26,618 bases of DNA from CBDDRG01 sp051306415 (GCA_051306415.1 JBPPNE010000271.1:1-26618); one strand, 5' to 3'. Positions 7,934-16,033 are shown, counted from the first letter of the stretch. The notes: generated by a model not told the origin, from the letters alone. Made by a program: numbers and translations.

Positions 7934-9736
7934 TCAAAAATGGTATTTGAATGTCAGTGACAGATTGTCTCGGTCGAAATAGGCGCCCGCCGCGTTGTCA
8001 CCCAACCATGCTGAGTAGGCCATTTCCAATGACGTGCGAGCCAAATAGCTGAACTCGACGCTTGCCCTGACGATCTGTTGCCCCTCCTGCAGGGCACCAC
8101 CGATTCCCGCGGCCTGAGGCTGGTAGCCGTCCACGCCGTGAATCCAGACCACCGTGGGCTTCATATCCAGATTCGCGAAAATGTCGTTGTATTCCAACTG
8201 TGCCACCAACGCATATCCCCACGAGAACGACGTAATGGGCTGATCAAGGCCATCAGCCCCTTCAAAATTTCCCGTGAAAGCGGGCCCGGAGCCGTGATGG
8301 ACGACATCGGTCGGATCACCGCCGTGAAGATCCTCGATCCACTGGGCATTGAGGTTCAGGATCAGGCTGAGGGTGTTGGCGCCGAGCAGCGCGGTCGAAT
8401 CGGAGTAAGTCAATGCTCCGAGATAAGTCCACATATCATTGCTCTCGTTGCCGCACCCGGTGATATTGCCATCCGGTCCGGCCAATCCCGGCGGCAGCAA
8501 TCCAAACGCCGTTTGAATGCCACCGAGCCCGAACAGGTTGCCGCATTGTCTGGTGTCGTGGAAATCGGGACGGTAGTTCAGCTCGGTCTGAAATGCGAGC
8601 CCCAGACTCCCGGGCAGCACGCCGTTCAGCGAAACCGCATAGGTGTCGAGATCCTGTGCGTACTCCCAGCGATAACCGCCCAGGGTTACCCCTATTGGAG
8701 AAAAAGGATCGGGCACATTGAAGCTTTCGTCCACCGTCGCCACCGGCATGAACGCATGGGAGCGAACCCAGTAGAAACCCAGATCGGCGTCGTCCAACCC
8801 GCTGAGAATGGTGTGAACGGCGACACCCCACTGGCCACCATTGTCAGGCTCATCAGTGCCGGTGTAGGGGATGCCCGGGATCAACAGGTCCGGCTTGTAC
8901 CCGCTGCCGAAGAGATCAAGTGGACTGAAAAATGTGCCCGTGCTGAAAAACACCGAGCCGCGCCAGTTCCACACATAATAGGCTTCAACCGTCACATCGT
9001 CCGTGATACCAAACTGCCCATAGATCATTTCCTGGGGCATCAGGGTTTCCTTGATCTCCGTCCCCGGCGTCGTGGTCTTGCCGAAATCCACCGGGTTCTG
9101 CATCTGGCTTATGCCGCCGCCCAGAATGTCGCTTTCACCCCAGTTGACGACCTGCTTGCCGACACGGATATTCAGCAGGTGTCCACCAGGGCGCCAGCTG
9201 CCATAGCCGAATAAATCGAGCACCCGGAATTTATTGCCCGCCAGGTTTTGCCCGTCATCGGAAATGCCGTCGAGCTCACCAACCGGCGTCGGGCGAGAAC
9301 AGTTGTCACAGTCCTTGTGCATTATGGTGTAGTCATAGGTGTACGACACGCGGGAAAAAAAACCGAGATTGTCTTTCTTCAACCCCATGTCGACCAACAA
9401 CGACAGCGGCGTGCTGTAGATATCGCCTCCGTCCGGGAAAACCCGTGTATTGCCCGAATACGGTGCCGCAGTGCCAGGAATGAATGAGCGCTCATCGGCG
9501 CTTTGAGTACGCATCGCGGCGCTCGCGGTCACCGTGGTGTCGATGAAGGCCTCGAAATCGTCCGCCTTGAAGGTGAGAGCAACGGCCTGTGCCGTCGCGA
9601 GGCAGGCGACGCACACCACTGTTTTTGACCAGAATTTTTTTGAGGCTTTGAAAACCGACGACCGGTCGCGGACAACCGGCGCCCGACAAACTAACTCCGC
9701 GTGTGAACGCGCTGGTGACCGCATCGATTGATACAA
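7934..9736 (-). CDS. DUF1302 outer-membrane beta-barrel protein
   Basis: A 600-residue member of the DUF1302 family. Seen: a signal peptide with an unusually long n-region (hydrophobic core about 38-53, cut near AQAVA-LTF), alternating strand patterns through most of the length, the family motif VGKQVVNWGES (about residues 193-203) followed by ILGGGISQMQNPVDFG, and a C-terminal Phe (SLTFKYHF) as expected for BAM-inserted outer-membrane barrels. A pair of close Cys (DCDNC) lies in the N-terminal third and may form a disulphide. I use TTG 9736 because GAGGGGG lies six bases upstream; ATG 9724 is four residues shorter but has no ribosome site. First gene of the module, 11 bases before DUF1329. 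It probably forms the outer-membrane portal for a hydrophobic compound; inference. Confidence 0.88.
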   Translation of the reverse strand: MYQSMRSPARSHAELVCRAPVVRDRSSVFKASKKFWSKTVVCVACLATAQAVALTFKADDFEAFIDTTVTASAAMRTQSADERSFIPGTAAPYSGNTRVFPDGGDIYSTPLSLLVDMGLKKDNLGFFSRVSYTYDYTIMHKDCDNCSRPTPVGELDGISDDGQNLAGNKFRVLDLFGYGSWRPGGHLLNIRVGKQVVNWGESDILGGGISQMQNPVDFGKTTTPGTEIKETLMPQEMIYGQFGITDDVTVEAYYVWNWRGSVFFSTGTFFSPLDLFGSGYKPDLLIPGIPYTGTDEPDNGGQWGVAVHTILSGLDDADLGFYWVRSHAFMPVATVDESFNVPDPFSPIGVTLGGYRWEYAQDLDTYAVSLNGVLPGSLGLAFQTELNYRPDFHDTRQCGNLFGLGGIQTAFGLLPPGLAGPDGNITGCGNESNDMWTYLGALTYSDSTALLGANTLSLILNLNAQWIEDLHGGDPTDVVHHGSGPAFTGNFEGADGLDQPITSFSWGYALVAQLEYNDIFANLDMKPTVVWIHGVDGYQPQAAGIGGALQEGQQIVRASVEFSYLARTSLEMAYSAWLGDNAAGAYFDRDNLSLTFKYHF

Positions 9737-9762
9737 GGCACACCCCCTCTTTTGTAATGGTT

Positions 9763-9768
9763 ATTATC
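9763..9768 (-). promoter_or_regulatory. Candidate -10 box for the DUF1302 operon
   Basis: On the minus strand this reads GATAAT (five of six matches to TATAAT), ending 27 bases before the TTG start. No good -35 hexamer lies 16-18 bases further up, so an activator would be needed if this is the promoter. Confidence 0.3.
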
Positions 9769-9848
9769 GTCCTGCCCACCGCTGACGGTGCTTAGCCAGC
9801 GTCCTCGCGCCGCGAGAAAAAGCCGCTGGTTGGGTCATTGGCTACCCG

Positions 9849-9875
9849 GCATTTTCTGCCAAGCATTTTTTGCCA
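9849..9875. promoter_or_regulatory. Tandem 13-bp direct repeat upstream of DUF1302, possible operator
   Basis: GCATTTTCTGCCA (9849-9861) is followed after one base by GCATTTTTTGCCA (9863-9875), one mismatch, period 14. The first copy also contains GGCA-N5-TGCC dyad symmetry. On the minus strand it includes TTGGCA, a possible -35 element. It lies about 110-140 bases before the DUF1302 start, where an activator or repressor of the operon could bind. Confidence 0.35.
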
Positions 9876-10011
9876 CGGCCAAGAGAGTGCGGCTGGATCA
9901 ATTATTGGTAGAACATTATTTCTCGCGCGCGAACTGACCTTAGCACCAAAAACTCCGCATTTGCAACATCATGAAGCAAATTTCATCAGCAGGGCGCAAT
10001 CGTCGGCGACA

Positions 10012-10245
10012 GATGGCCGATGGCGCGTTCTGGTTTGCCGCCTACACGGGGGCGCTCAGTGGCGAGCTGTTTGTGGGGCTGTTCAAGCAGTTGATGCACC
10101 GCCGCCGGCCCCTGCATCTGGTCGTTGATGGCTTGCCGGCGCACAAGAACGCGGCCGTGAAGGCGTATGTGGCCGCCACCGAGGGTCGCCTGACCCTGCA
10201 TGCTCTGCCGGGCTACGCCCCCGATCTCAATCCAGACGAACGGGT
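10012..10245 (+). pseudogene. IS630-type DDE transposase fragment
   Basis: An open frame from about 9971 to 10369 contains a clear piece of an IS630/Tc1-mariner-type transposase. It reads FWFAAYTGALSGELFVGLFKQLMHRRRP, LHLVVDGLPAHKN (second catalytic Asp) and LPGYAPDLNPDE (third catalytic position). Similarity starts near GAFWF and stops right after PDLNPDE, so both the N-terminal DNA-binding half with the first Asp and the C-terminal end are gone. No start, terminal inverted repeats or TA duplication could be identified. This is a dead relic, about 78 codons, marking an old insertion beside the DUF1302 module; the flanking codons in the same frame look random. Confidence 0.85.
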
Positions 10246-10346
10246 GTATAGAGGCAATATCACCTCCACTATTTCCCCACATTCTTCAATCTACAAGCTT
10301 TGTTCAAAGCATCGCATTGCTGTACCTAGGCCATCCATTCAACGAG

Positions 10347-10772
10347 TCACACATAGATCAGATCTGTAAAACCGCGTGACATCCAATATTTTGGACCCGT
10401 TTCGACTGAACATAATTGCTTCACTGGATAGCACTTGTCAGACCATATTGCGACAAGGAGCAGGCTACCCCAAGCGGCCAACGTTTTGATGATGTTCCTT
10501 TCCTGTCCGATGTTGGTGTAAAAGAAGTGTCCGACGAGCGTGGCGCACCTTGACACGCCCATCATAAAGCCGCCAATCGCCGGCAATGCGACGAGAGCAA
10601 GAAAAATCACCTCGTCAGGCCAGTGGATTTGACGGAGCAGAAATTTACGAAAATACCTCGGATGACGGAAATATATCCCCAAAACAATGAACAGTAAAAT
10701 GTTGAAAACAACGGGGGCAAAAACCGCCATAAGAAACCGCTCGGCGAGACTTGTCTGCTCTTGTTTTTTCAT
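10347..10772 (-). CDS. Small membrane protein, unknown function
   Basis: I do not recognise this 141-residue protein. It has three hydrophobic segments: about 13-34 (after a short charged N-terminus MKKQEQTS), about 54-78 (with Gly-Gly and Cys), and about 94-108. A polar C-terminal tail holds two further Cys (KCYPVKQLC). ATG 10772 is used; a TTG at 10784 would add four residues, and neither has a clear ribosome site. It lies alone, 34 bases downstream of the metallophosphoesterase stop, on the same strand, with an IS630 relic on the other side. Codon use and GC are lower than in the housekeeping operon, so it may be imported or decaying. The 3' end could have been altered by the insertion event. 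It may be a non-functional frame. Confidence 0.5.
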   Translation of the reverse strand: MKKQEQTSLAERFLMAVFAPVVFNILLFIVLGIYFRHPRYFRKFLLRQIHWPDEVIFLALVALPAIGGFMMGVSRCATLVGHFFYTNIGQERNIIKTLAAWGSLLLVAIWSDKCYPVKQLCSVETGPKYWMSRGFTDLIYV

Positions 10773-10806
10773 AGATGGGGACAACGCTCAGGCACCGAAT
10801 CAACGT

Positions 10807-11613
10807 CTATGCCACACGATCAAGCACCAACTCAGCACTCTCTGCCAGAGCAAATTTGCGGCGATCCGTCGCGTAATCCCAGCGCTCAACAGTGCAGTGC
10901 ACCGTGGCTGGCTGATGCCGAATCAAGTTCACCGAGTTCGGCGCCTTGGCGCGCACGCGCCGCGACACCGCGGTGCCCGCCTGCACGACCCACATTTCCC
11001 GCGACAGTTTGTGGTGATCGCGCAGCGGCCGCACATAGGGCAGGTGGATGTGGCCCCCCAGTATCAGGTCGGCGCCGGCGCGCGCCCAGGCGTGCAGCGC
11101 GGGATCGCGGCCATGCAGCAGGTTTTGCTCATCAATCGGGCGGATCACATGCACAGGCTGATGGGTGACGATGATCTTGAGTTGCCCGGTAGAAGCGTTG
11201 CGCAACCGTTGGCAGGTGCGCTCAATCTGCTCGGCAGACACAGCGCCGTCCTTGCGGCGATACCGGCGCGTGGTTTTGACGCCGAGAATCAGCAGCGCGG
11301 CATCTTCGTATTCCGGCTGCAGATCGGGACCGAAGGCTTGGCAATAGCGGTGGTAGGGATCGAACAATCGCGTTTTGAGATCGAACAGCGGAATGTCGTG
11401 ATTGCCCGGCACCACCACCCGCGCCGCAATGCCGAGGCGGTCGACAAATGCTCGCGCGGCAGCGAATTGCGACGACCTCGCGCGCTGGGTGATGTCGCCG
11501 GAGAGTACGGCGACATCCGGCCGTTGCCGGTGGGCCAGTTCCAGCAGCGCCTCGACAACCGGCGGCTGCTCGGTGCCGAAATGGGTGTCGGACAAATGCA
11601 GGATCACGCTCAT
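10807..11613 (-). CDS. Calcineurin-type metallophosphoesterase
   Basis: A 268-residue di-metal phosphoesterase, with the motifs in order: DTHFG (D9, H11), GD (39-40), GNHD (70-73), THQPVH and GGHIH. It resembles the CpdA/GpdQ/LpxH-like branch, but nothing fixes the substrate; a cyclic nucleotide, phospholipid or glycerophosphodiester are all possible. ATG 11613 overlaps the stop of the lipid-kinase-like gene (ATGA, four bases), which signals translational coupling. A long upstream extension in the same frame to 11892 is antisense-like low-complexity sequence inside the kinase gene and is rejected. It ends the housekeeping operon and is its second metallophosphoesterase (cpdA lies upstream). 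Coupling to a lipid kinase makes a phospholipid-related substrate attractive; inference. Confidence 0.85.
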   Translation of the reverse strand: MSVILHLSDTHFGTEQPPVVEALLELAHRQRPDVAVLSGDITQRARSSQFAAARAFVDRLGIAARVVVPGNHDIPLFDLKTRLFDPYHRYCQAFGPDLQPEYEDAALLILGVKTTRRYRRKDGAVSAEQIERTCQRLRNASTGQLKIIVTHQPVHVIRPIDEQNLLHGRDPALHAWARAGADLILGGHIHLPYVRPLRDHHKLSREMWVVQAGTAVSRRVRAKAPNSVNLIRHQPATVHCTVERWDYATDRRKFALAESAELVLDRVA

Positions 11614-12554
11614 GTGGCAGTGCTTTCTAGGGTTGGCTCCAAGGGTGTCAATAACAGCAGCGGTTCCGGGGCGACGCGAAAAACCAGCGGTGCTTGCAGC
11701 CAGCAGATTTCGCCGTCCACTGCCACTTTGTAACGCCGCCGCGACTGGCTTCGCGGCGGCCTCACGCTGAGCCGATGCGCCGCGAAAGTATCTACTTGCC
11801 CGGCCTCGCCAAGATGGCCGAGCGCGCCGCGCAGCAGCAGCCCCAACATGGCCAGCGTGCCCACGGGTTTGGGCACTATCGCGACCAGCCACTCGTGGCC
11901 GATATAATCGGCTTCAGCAATGCCTATTTGCTTCAATTGCAGTCGATTGTTTCCCACGAACAGCGTGGGCGTGCGGATCAATTCAGTCTGGCCCTCCAAC
12001 TCCATCTCGATATGCAGCTGCTGCCGATGACGCAACAGGCTGATAATGCCCGAGCAGAACGCAATGAAACGGCTGCGGCCGAAGCGTTGTTTGAACGCCT
12101 CGCGGTCTTCGAGTAGCTGCGGATAGAGCCCGAGACTGGCATTGACCAGAAACATGCGCTCATTCACCAGACCTACCTGTACCGGCTGCACCCTCGCTGT
12201 CAACAGTGCCTCGGTGGCCTCTCGCGTGTCCTGGGAAATACCATGGGTGCGGCCGAAATAGTTGAAGGTGCCCTGGGGCAATACGCCGAAGGGCCTGCCA
12301 CAACCGAGGGCGGCCTGAGCCACTGCATTGACGGTGCCGTCGCCACCGGCGACGACCACGGTGCCTTCCTGCTTTTGCGCTTGCTTGACCGCACGTTGCG
12401 CCAGCGTGGGGATCTCCTCGCCCGAGGCGGCAGCCCAGAGTTCGTAGCGACACCCGGCGCGGTCGAGCACCTCGCGGATTGTCGCCTCCGTCTGCCCGGC
12501 GTCGTTGTGCCCGGACCCGGCGTTCAGCACGATAAAAAACGGACTCTGCTGCAT
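11610..12554 (-). CDS. Diacylglycerol kinase-family lipid kinase (DagK_cat)
   Basis: A 314-residue cytosolic or membrane-associated enzyme of the DagK/sphingosine-kinase/YegS family, which phosphorylates diacylglycerol or a related lipid. Seen: NAGSGHND near the start, the nucleotide-binding GGDGTVNAV (about 70-78), and VLPQGTFNYFGRTHGI, which replaces the more usual GTANDFAR. A C-terminal beta-sandwich domain ends in KVAVDGE, a common family motif. The lipid substrate is not predictable. It starts 14 bases after the parE stop, with GGGAGG nine bases before the ATG, and overlaps the next gene by four bases, so it belongs to the parE operon. The NYFG variant for ND at the nucleotide site is worth noting. 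Confidence 0.88.
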   Translation of the reverse strand: MQQSPFFIVLNAGSGHNDAGQTEATIREVLDRAGCRYELWAAASGEEIPTLAQRAVKQAQKQEGTVVVAGGDGTVNAVAQAALGCGRPFGVLPQGTFNYFGRTHGISQDTREATEALLTARVQPVQVGLVNERMFLVNASLGLYPQLLEDREAFKQRFGRSRFIAFCSGIISLLRHRQQLHIEMELEGQTELIRTPTLFVGNNRLQLKQIGIAEADYIGHEWLVAIVPKPVGTLAMLGLLLRGALGHLGEAGQVDTFAAHRLSVRPPRSQSRRRYKVAVDGEICWLQAPLVFRVAPEPLLLLTPLEPTLESTAT

Positions 12555-12568
12555 GCTCTCACCCTCCC

Positions 12569-14455
12569 CTAGATCATCTCGGCAAGATCGCCCTTGTCTT
12601 CGAGCCAGCTCTTGCGGTCGGGGGCGCGCTTCTTGGCGAGCAGCATATCGAGGAGCTGATCGGTGCCGTCGCCCGCGTCCACCCGCAGTTGCACCAGGCG
12701 GCGGGTGTCCGGCGCCATGGTGGTCTCGCGCAATTGGAGTGGGTTCATCTCGCCAAGGCCCTTGAAGCGGGTGATCTGTGGCTTGCCCTTTTTCTTTTCC
12801 GCCTCCAGGCGGCTGAGGATACCCTGCTTTTCGCCTTCATCCAGCGCGTAAAACACTTCCTTGCCGAGATCGATGCGAAACAGCGGCGGCGTCGCGATGT
12901 AGACGTGACCCGCCTCCACCAAGGGCCGGAAGTGGCGGACGAAGAGCGCGCACAAAAGCGTCGCTATATGGGCGCCGTCGGAATCGGCATCGGCCAGCAC
13001 GCAGACCTTGTGGTAGCGCAGACCGCTGAGGTCATTGCTGCCGGGATCGAGGCCGATGGCGACCGCGATGTCGTGGACTTCCTGCGACGCCAGAATCTCC
13101 TGGCTGTCCACCTCCCAGGCGTTAAGGATCTTGCCGCGCAGCGGCATGATCGCCTGGAACTCGCGGCTGCGCGCCTGCTTGGCGGAACCGCCAGCGGAAT
13201 CGCCCTCCACCAGAAACAGCTCGCCGCGCTCGGGCTCGCTGCTGGCGCAGTCAGCGAGTTTGCCGGGCAGCGCCGGACCGCTGGTAATTTTCTTGCGGGC
13301 GACGACCTTGCTGGCGCGCAGTCGCCGCTGGGCGTTGCCGATGCAGAGCTCGGCGAGAGTCTCGGCTTCATCGGTGTGCTGGTTGAGCCAGAGGCTGAAG
13401 GCGTCCTTGACGATACCGGAGACGAAGGCAGCCGCCTCGCGCGATGACAGTCGCTCCTTGGTCTGGCCGGAGAACTGCGGCTCCACCAGCTTGAACGAGA
13501 GGACGTAGCAACATTTGTCCCAGATGTCCTCGGGGGTCAACTTGATGCCACGGGGCAGCAAATTGCGGAACTCGCAGAATTCCCGCAGCGCCTCCAGCAG
13601 GCCAGTGCGCAGGCCGTTGACGTGAGTACCGCCCTGCACCGTGGGGATCAAGTTGACGTAGCTCTCCTGCACCAGCTCGCCGCCCTCCGGCAGCCAGAGC
13701 AAAGCCCAGTCCACCGCCTCGGTGGACGCGGCAAAACTGCCGGCGAAGGGCTCGGCGGGCAGCGCGGGATATTCCTGCACGGCGCTCGCCAGGTAATCGC
13801 GCAGGCCGTCCCGATAGCACCAGTCGTCGCGCTCGCCGCTGGCTTCATCAAGGAAACTGACGGCGAGGCCGGGGCAGAGCACGGCCTTGGCGCGCAGCAC
13901 ATGGCGCAGCCGCGACAACGAGAATTTGACCGAATCAAAGTAGTGCGGGTCCGGCAAAAAGTGCACGCGGGTGCCGGTATTGCGCTTGGCGCAGGTATCG
14001 ACGGCGGTGAGTTCGGTCTGCTTGTCGCCGCCGGCGAAGGTCATCTCGTAGACCTTGCCGTCGCGGCGAATGCCAACCTTGAGCCAGCTCGACAGCGCAT
14101 TGACGACGGATACGCCGACACCGTGGAGGCCGCCGGAGAAGCGATAGTTCTGGTTGGAGAATTTGCCGCCGGCGTGGAGGGTGGAAAGAATCACCTCGAC
14201 GCCGGAGACGCCCTGCTCGGGGTGAATGTCGACGGGCATGCCGCGGCCATCGTCGGTGACGGCGACGGCGCCGTCGCGGTAGAGCACGACATCAATGCTG
14301 CGGGCGTGACCGGCCAGCGCTTCATCGACGCTGTTGTCGATGACCTCCTGGGCGAGGTGGTTGGGCCGGGTGGTGTCGGTGTACATCCCCGGCCGTTTGC
14401 GCACCGGATCGAGGCCGGTGAGAACTTCGATATCCTCGGCGGTGTAGTTGCTCAT
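12569..14455 (-). CDS. parE: DNA topoisomerase IV subunit B
   Basis: ATPase subunit of topoisomerase IV, which decatenates daughter chromosomes with ParC (not in the window). The 628 residues match the E. coli length. GHKL ATPase motifs: EVIDNSVDEALAGHA, DDGRGMPVDIHP, and SGGLHGVGVSVVNALS. TOPRIM motifs: LFLVEGDSAGGSAKQAR with the metal-binding Glu, and DADSDGAHI. The C-terminus ends in LPxx-type ParE sequence without the GyrB insertion, so ParE rather than GyrB. The start at 14455 opens MSNYTAEDIEVL, as usual. It is the fifth gene of the nudF-to-phosphoesterase run, 76 bases after yqiA. Confidence 0.97.
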   Translation of the reverse strand: MSNYTAEDIEVLTGLDPVRKRPGMYTDTTRPNHLAQEVIDNSVDEALAGHARSIDVVLYRDGAVAVTDDGRGMPVDIHPEQGVSGVEVILSTLHAGGKFSNQNYRFSGGLHGVGVSVVNALSSWLKVGIRRDGKVYEMTFAGGDKQTELTAVDTCAKRNTGTRVHFLPDPHYFDSVKFSLSRLRHVLRAKAVLCPGLAVSFLDEASGERDDWCYRDGLRDYLASAVQEYPALPAEPFAGSFAASTEAVDWALLWLPEGGELVQESYVNLIPTVQGGTHVNGLRTGLLEALREFCEFRNLLPRGIKLTPEDIWDKCCYVLSFKLVEPQFSGQTKERLSSREAAAFVSGIVKDAFSLWLNQHTDEAETLAELCIGNAQRRLRASKVVARKKITSGPALPGKLADCASSEPERGELFLVEGDSAGGSAKQARSREFQAIMPLRGKILNAWEVDSQEILASQEVHDIAVAIGLDPGSNDLSGLRYHKVCVLADADSDGAHIATLLCALFVRHFRPLVEAGHVYIATPPLFRIDLGKEVFYALDEGEKQGILSRLEAEKKKGKPQITRFKGLGEMNPLQLRETTMAPDTRRLVQLRVDAGDGTDQLLDMLLAKKRAPDRKSWLEDKGDLAEMI

Positions 14456-14509
14456 GCGTTTTTCATTCGCTGTCCCGGTGTGAGGCTATGTGCGCTTTGG
14501 TTGGTGCTC

Positions 14510-14526
14510 GCACAGCGACGCTGTGC
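14510..14526 (-). other. Perfect hairpin just after yqiA
   Basis: GCACAGC-GAC-GCTGTGC: a 7-bp stem with a 3-base loop starting five bases past the yqiA stop, in the yqiA-parE gap. There is no T-tract on the minus strand, so it is not a classic terminator. It may tune parE expression or protect the upstream mRNA. Confidence 0.35.
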
Positions 14527-14531
14527 AGTCG

Positions 14532-15131
14532 TCATTGCGTGTCGATCACCGATGCCGCGGGCACAGCGGTGAAGAAATCCAGCATCGCCGGCAGAAACCG
14601 TTCATAGCCCTGAAAGCCATGATCGCCGCCCCCCTCCACGGTCAGGCGGCAATCGCGGTAGCGTTCCACCGCCTGGTTATAGTCGAGCACTTCGTCGCCG
14701 GTTTGAACCAGCACCCAGAGATCGTGCGGGCGAGACAGCTCGCTGACCTCGAAGGCACGCAAGTGCTCCAGGTGTTCGCGCTCGAAGTGGCAGCGCTCGC
14801 CGGTGTGGTAGTTGATCTGTTTGCCAAGCAGATGATCGGCGCCACGCCAGGGCGCCACCGCCGGATTGATCAGCACGGCCCGGCAGCGGTATTTTTCCGC
14901 CAGCCAGGTGGCGTAGAAGCCGCCCATGGAGCTGCCGACCAGATGCACATCACCACTGAGTTTGCCGATCTCGGTTTCCAGCACCTGCATGGCAAGCTGC
15001 GGAAACGGGCTCAGAAACGGACAGACAAAGGCGATATCGGCACGCTCGCGGGCGATCCAGGCGGCGGTCGCCTCGGCTTTGCTGGACTGCGGTGAGCTGT
15101 TGAAACCGTGGATGTACAGCAGTGTGGTCAT
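14532..15131 (-). CDS. yqiA: YqiA-family esterase
   Basis: A 199-residue alpha/beta-hydrolase of the YqiA family, a cytosolic carboxylesterase of uncertain natural substrate. Seen: the oxyanion-side LLYIHGFNSSP near the N-terminus, the nucleophile elbow GSSMGG with Ser68, and the C-terminal GGGDHGFQGY with catalytic His171; the acid is probably Asp146 or Asp150 in QTGDEVLD. Length equals the E. coli protein. It lies between cpdA and parE as in many gammaproteobacteria. A perfect TATAAT box sits 30 bases upstream on the same strand, so yqiA-parE may also have its own promoter. Confidence 0.93.
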   Translation of the reverse strand: MTTLLYIHGFNSSPQSSKAEATAAWIARERADIAFVCPFLSPFPQLAMQVLETEIGKLSGDVHLVGSSMGGFYATWLAEKYRCRAVLINPAVAPWRGADHLLGKQINYHTGERCHFEREHLEHLRAFEVSELSRPHDLWVLVQTGDEVLDYNQAVERYRDCRLTVEGGGDHGFQGYERFLPAMLDFFTAVPAASVIDTQ

Positions 15132-15160
15132 GTTTCCCGCCTGCGCCGAATGACCACGCG

Positions 15161-15166
15161 ATTATA
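15161..15166 (-). promoter_or_regulatory. Candidate -10 box for yqiA-parE
   Basis: Reads TATAAT on the minus strand, 30 bases before the yqiA ATG. The region 16-18 bases further up is GC-rich with no recognisable -35, so this is a partial match. Confidence 0.3.
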
Positions 15167-15229
15167 GCGGCGCGCAGCCACTCCCGGGCGCGGGCAGCGG
15201 ACTTTTTATCCCGGCGCGTTGATCAATCG

Positions 15230-16033
15230 TCAATAACCGCTACTGCCGTGATCCACGCGCTGGTGATTGTCACTGTCGAGGTAGACGACGCCGGTATCGA
15301 GCCGGCCGTCGCCGTGAAGGTCGATCCAACGAAAGCCCGGTGGGTCGTCGGCGAGCGCAAAGTCGCGACTGTTGACGGCAAACTGGAAGCAGGTGGACGG
15401 CGTGGTGCGGACGACCGTGCCTGCCCAGTCAGCCGTGAACACCTGATGGACGTGGCCGGTGAAGATAGCTTTGACATTGCGGTGGCGGCCGACCACCGCC
15501 GCCAACTCCGCCGCATTGGCAATAGCTTGGCGATCGAGCCAGTCACAGCCCACCGGGACCGGCGGATGGTGCATGAAGATGACCGCAGGATTGTTCACTT
15601 CACGCGCCAATGTGCGGCCGAGGAATTCGAGCTCGTCCGCCGCCAGCGCGCCGGGGGCTTGACCGGCGACCGCGGTGTTCAGCGACAGCACCCGCCAGGG
15701 GCCAAATTCCAGCAGCGGCCAGTATGGCGACGATGACAGGCCCTGCTGCATCACTGCGAAATCGTCGTGGTTGCCCGGTAGCCATGCATAGGGTAAATCG
15801 AGAAATTTGATCTGCTGGTTGAACAGCTCGTAGGCTTTCGCACTGCCGCGGGCGGCGATGTCGCCGGTCACCATGACCATATCCGGGATCGGCGTCATCG
15901 CCGCCACCGCTGCCAGCACCGCGCGATAGCTCTCGTGAGTCTGAATGCCCGCCAGGCGATGCTCGCGATCATCGCCGATATGGGGGTCGCTGATCTGGAT
16001 CAGCCGCCAACACTGGGTCGCCGCCGCTTGCAT
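15230..16033 (-). CDS. cpdA: 3',5'-cyclic-AMP phosphodiesterase
   Basis: Hydrolyses cAMP to AMP and so tunes Crp/Vfr-type regulation; cytosolic. The 267 residues are close to the usual 270-275. Class III phosphodiesterase metal motifs in order: DPHIG (D16, H18), GD (56-57), GNHD (87-90), MHHPP, and GHVHQ. The start at 16033 has AAGGAG about eleven bases upstream. It is the third gene of the run, 69 bases after the DUF1249 gene. The assignment to CpdA rather than another phosphodiesterase rests on its place between the yqiB and yqiA homologues, which is conserved in E. coli. Confidence 0.92.
   Translation of the reverse strand: MQAAATQCWRLIQISDPHIGDDREHRLAGIQTHESYRAVLAAVAAMTPIPDMVMVTGDIAARGSAKAYELFNQQIKFLDLPYAWLPGNHDDFAVMQQGLSSSPYWPLLEFGPWRVLSLNTAVAGQAPGALAADELEFLGRTLAREVNNPAVIFMHHPPVPVGCDWLDRQAIANAAELAAVVGRHRNVKAIFTGHVHQVFTADWAGTVVRTTPSTCFQFAVNSRDFALADDPPGFRWIDLHGDGRLDTGVVYLDSDNHQRVDHGSSGY

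Noticed and set aside
8078..9214. Long plus-strand frame of 378 codons opposite DUF1302
   Set aside because: A shadow of a strongly supported gene; no motif, and the composition mirrors the sense strand.
9849..9880. Sigma-54 promoter upstream of DUF1302
   Set aside because: TGGCA and TGC elements are present, but the GG-to-GC distance is two bases off the required -24/-12 spacing.
9971..10369. Full transposase gene
   Set aside because: Only the middle DDE part is present; both ends and the terminal inverted repeats are missing, so it is called a fragment.
10687..11733. Plus-strand frame of 348 codons opposite the phosphoesterase
   Set aside because: Antisense to a gene with complete catalytic motifs; no recognisable domain.
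11614..11892. N-terminal extension of the second metallophosphoesterase
   Set aside because: It lies inside the lipid-kinase gene in another frame, is Arg/Ala-rich, and the phosphoesterase fold begins at MSVILHLSDTH.
13622..14572. Plus-strand frame of 316 codons opposite parE
   Set aside because: Gly/Ala/Val/Asp-rich shadow typical of high-GC antisense frames.
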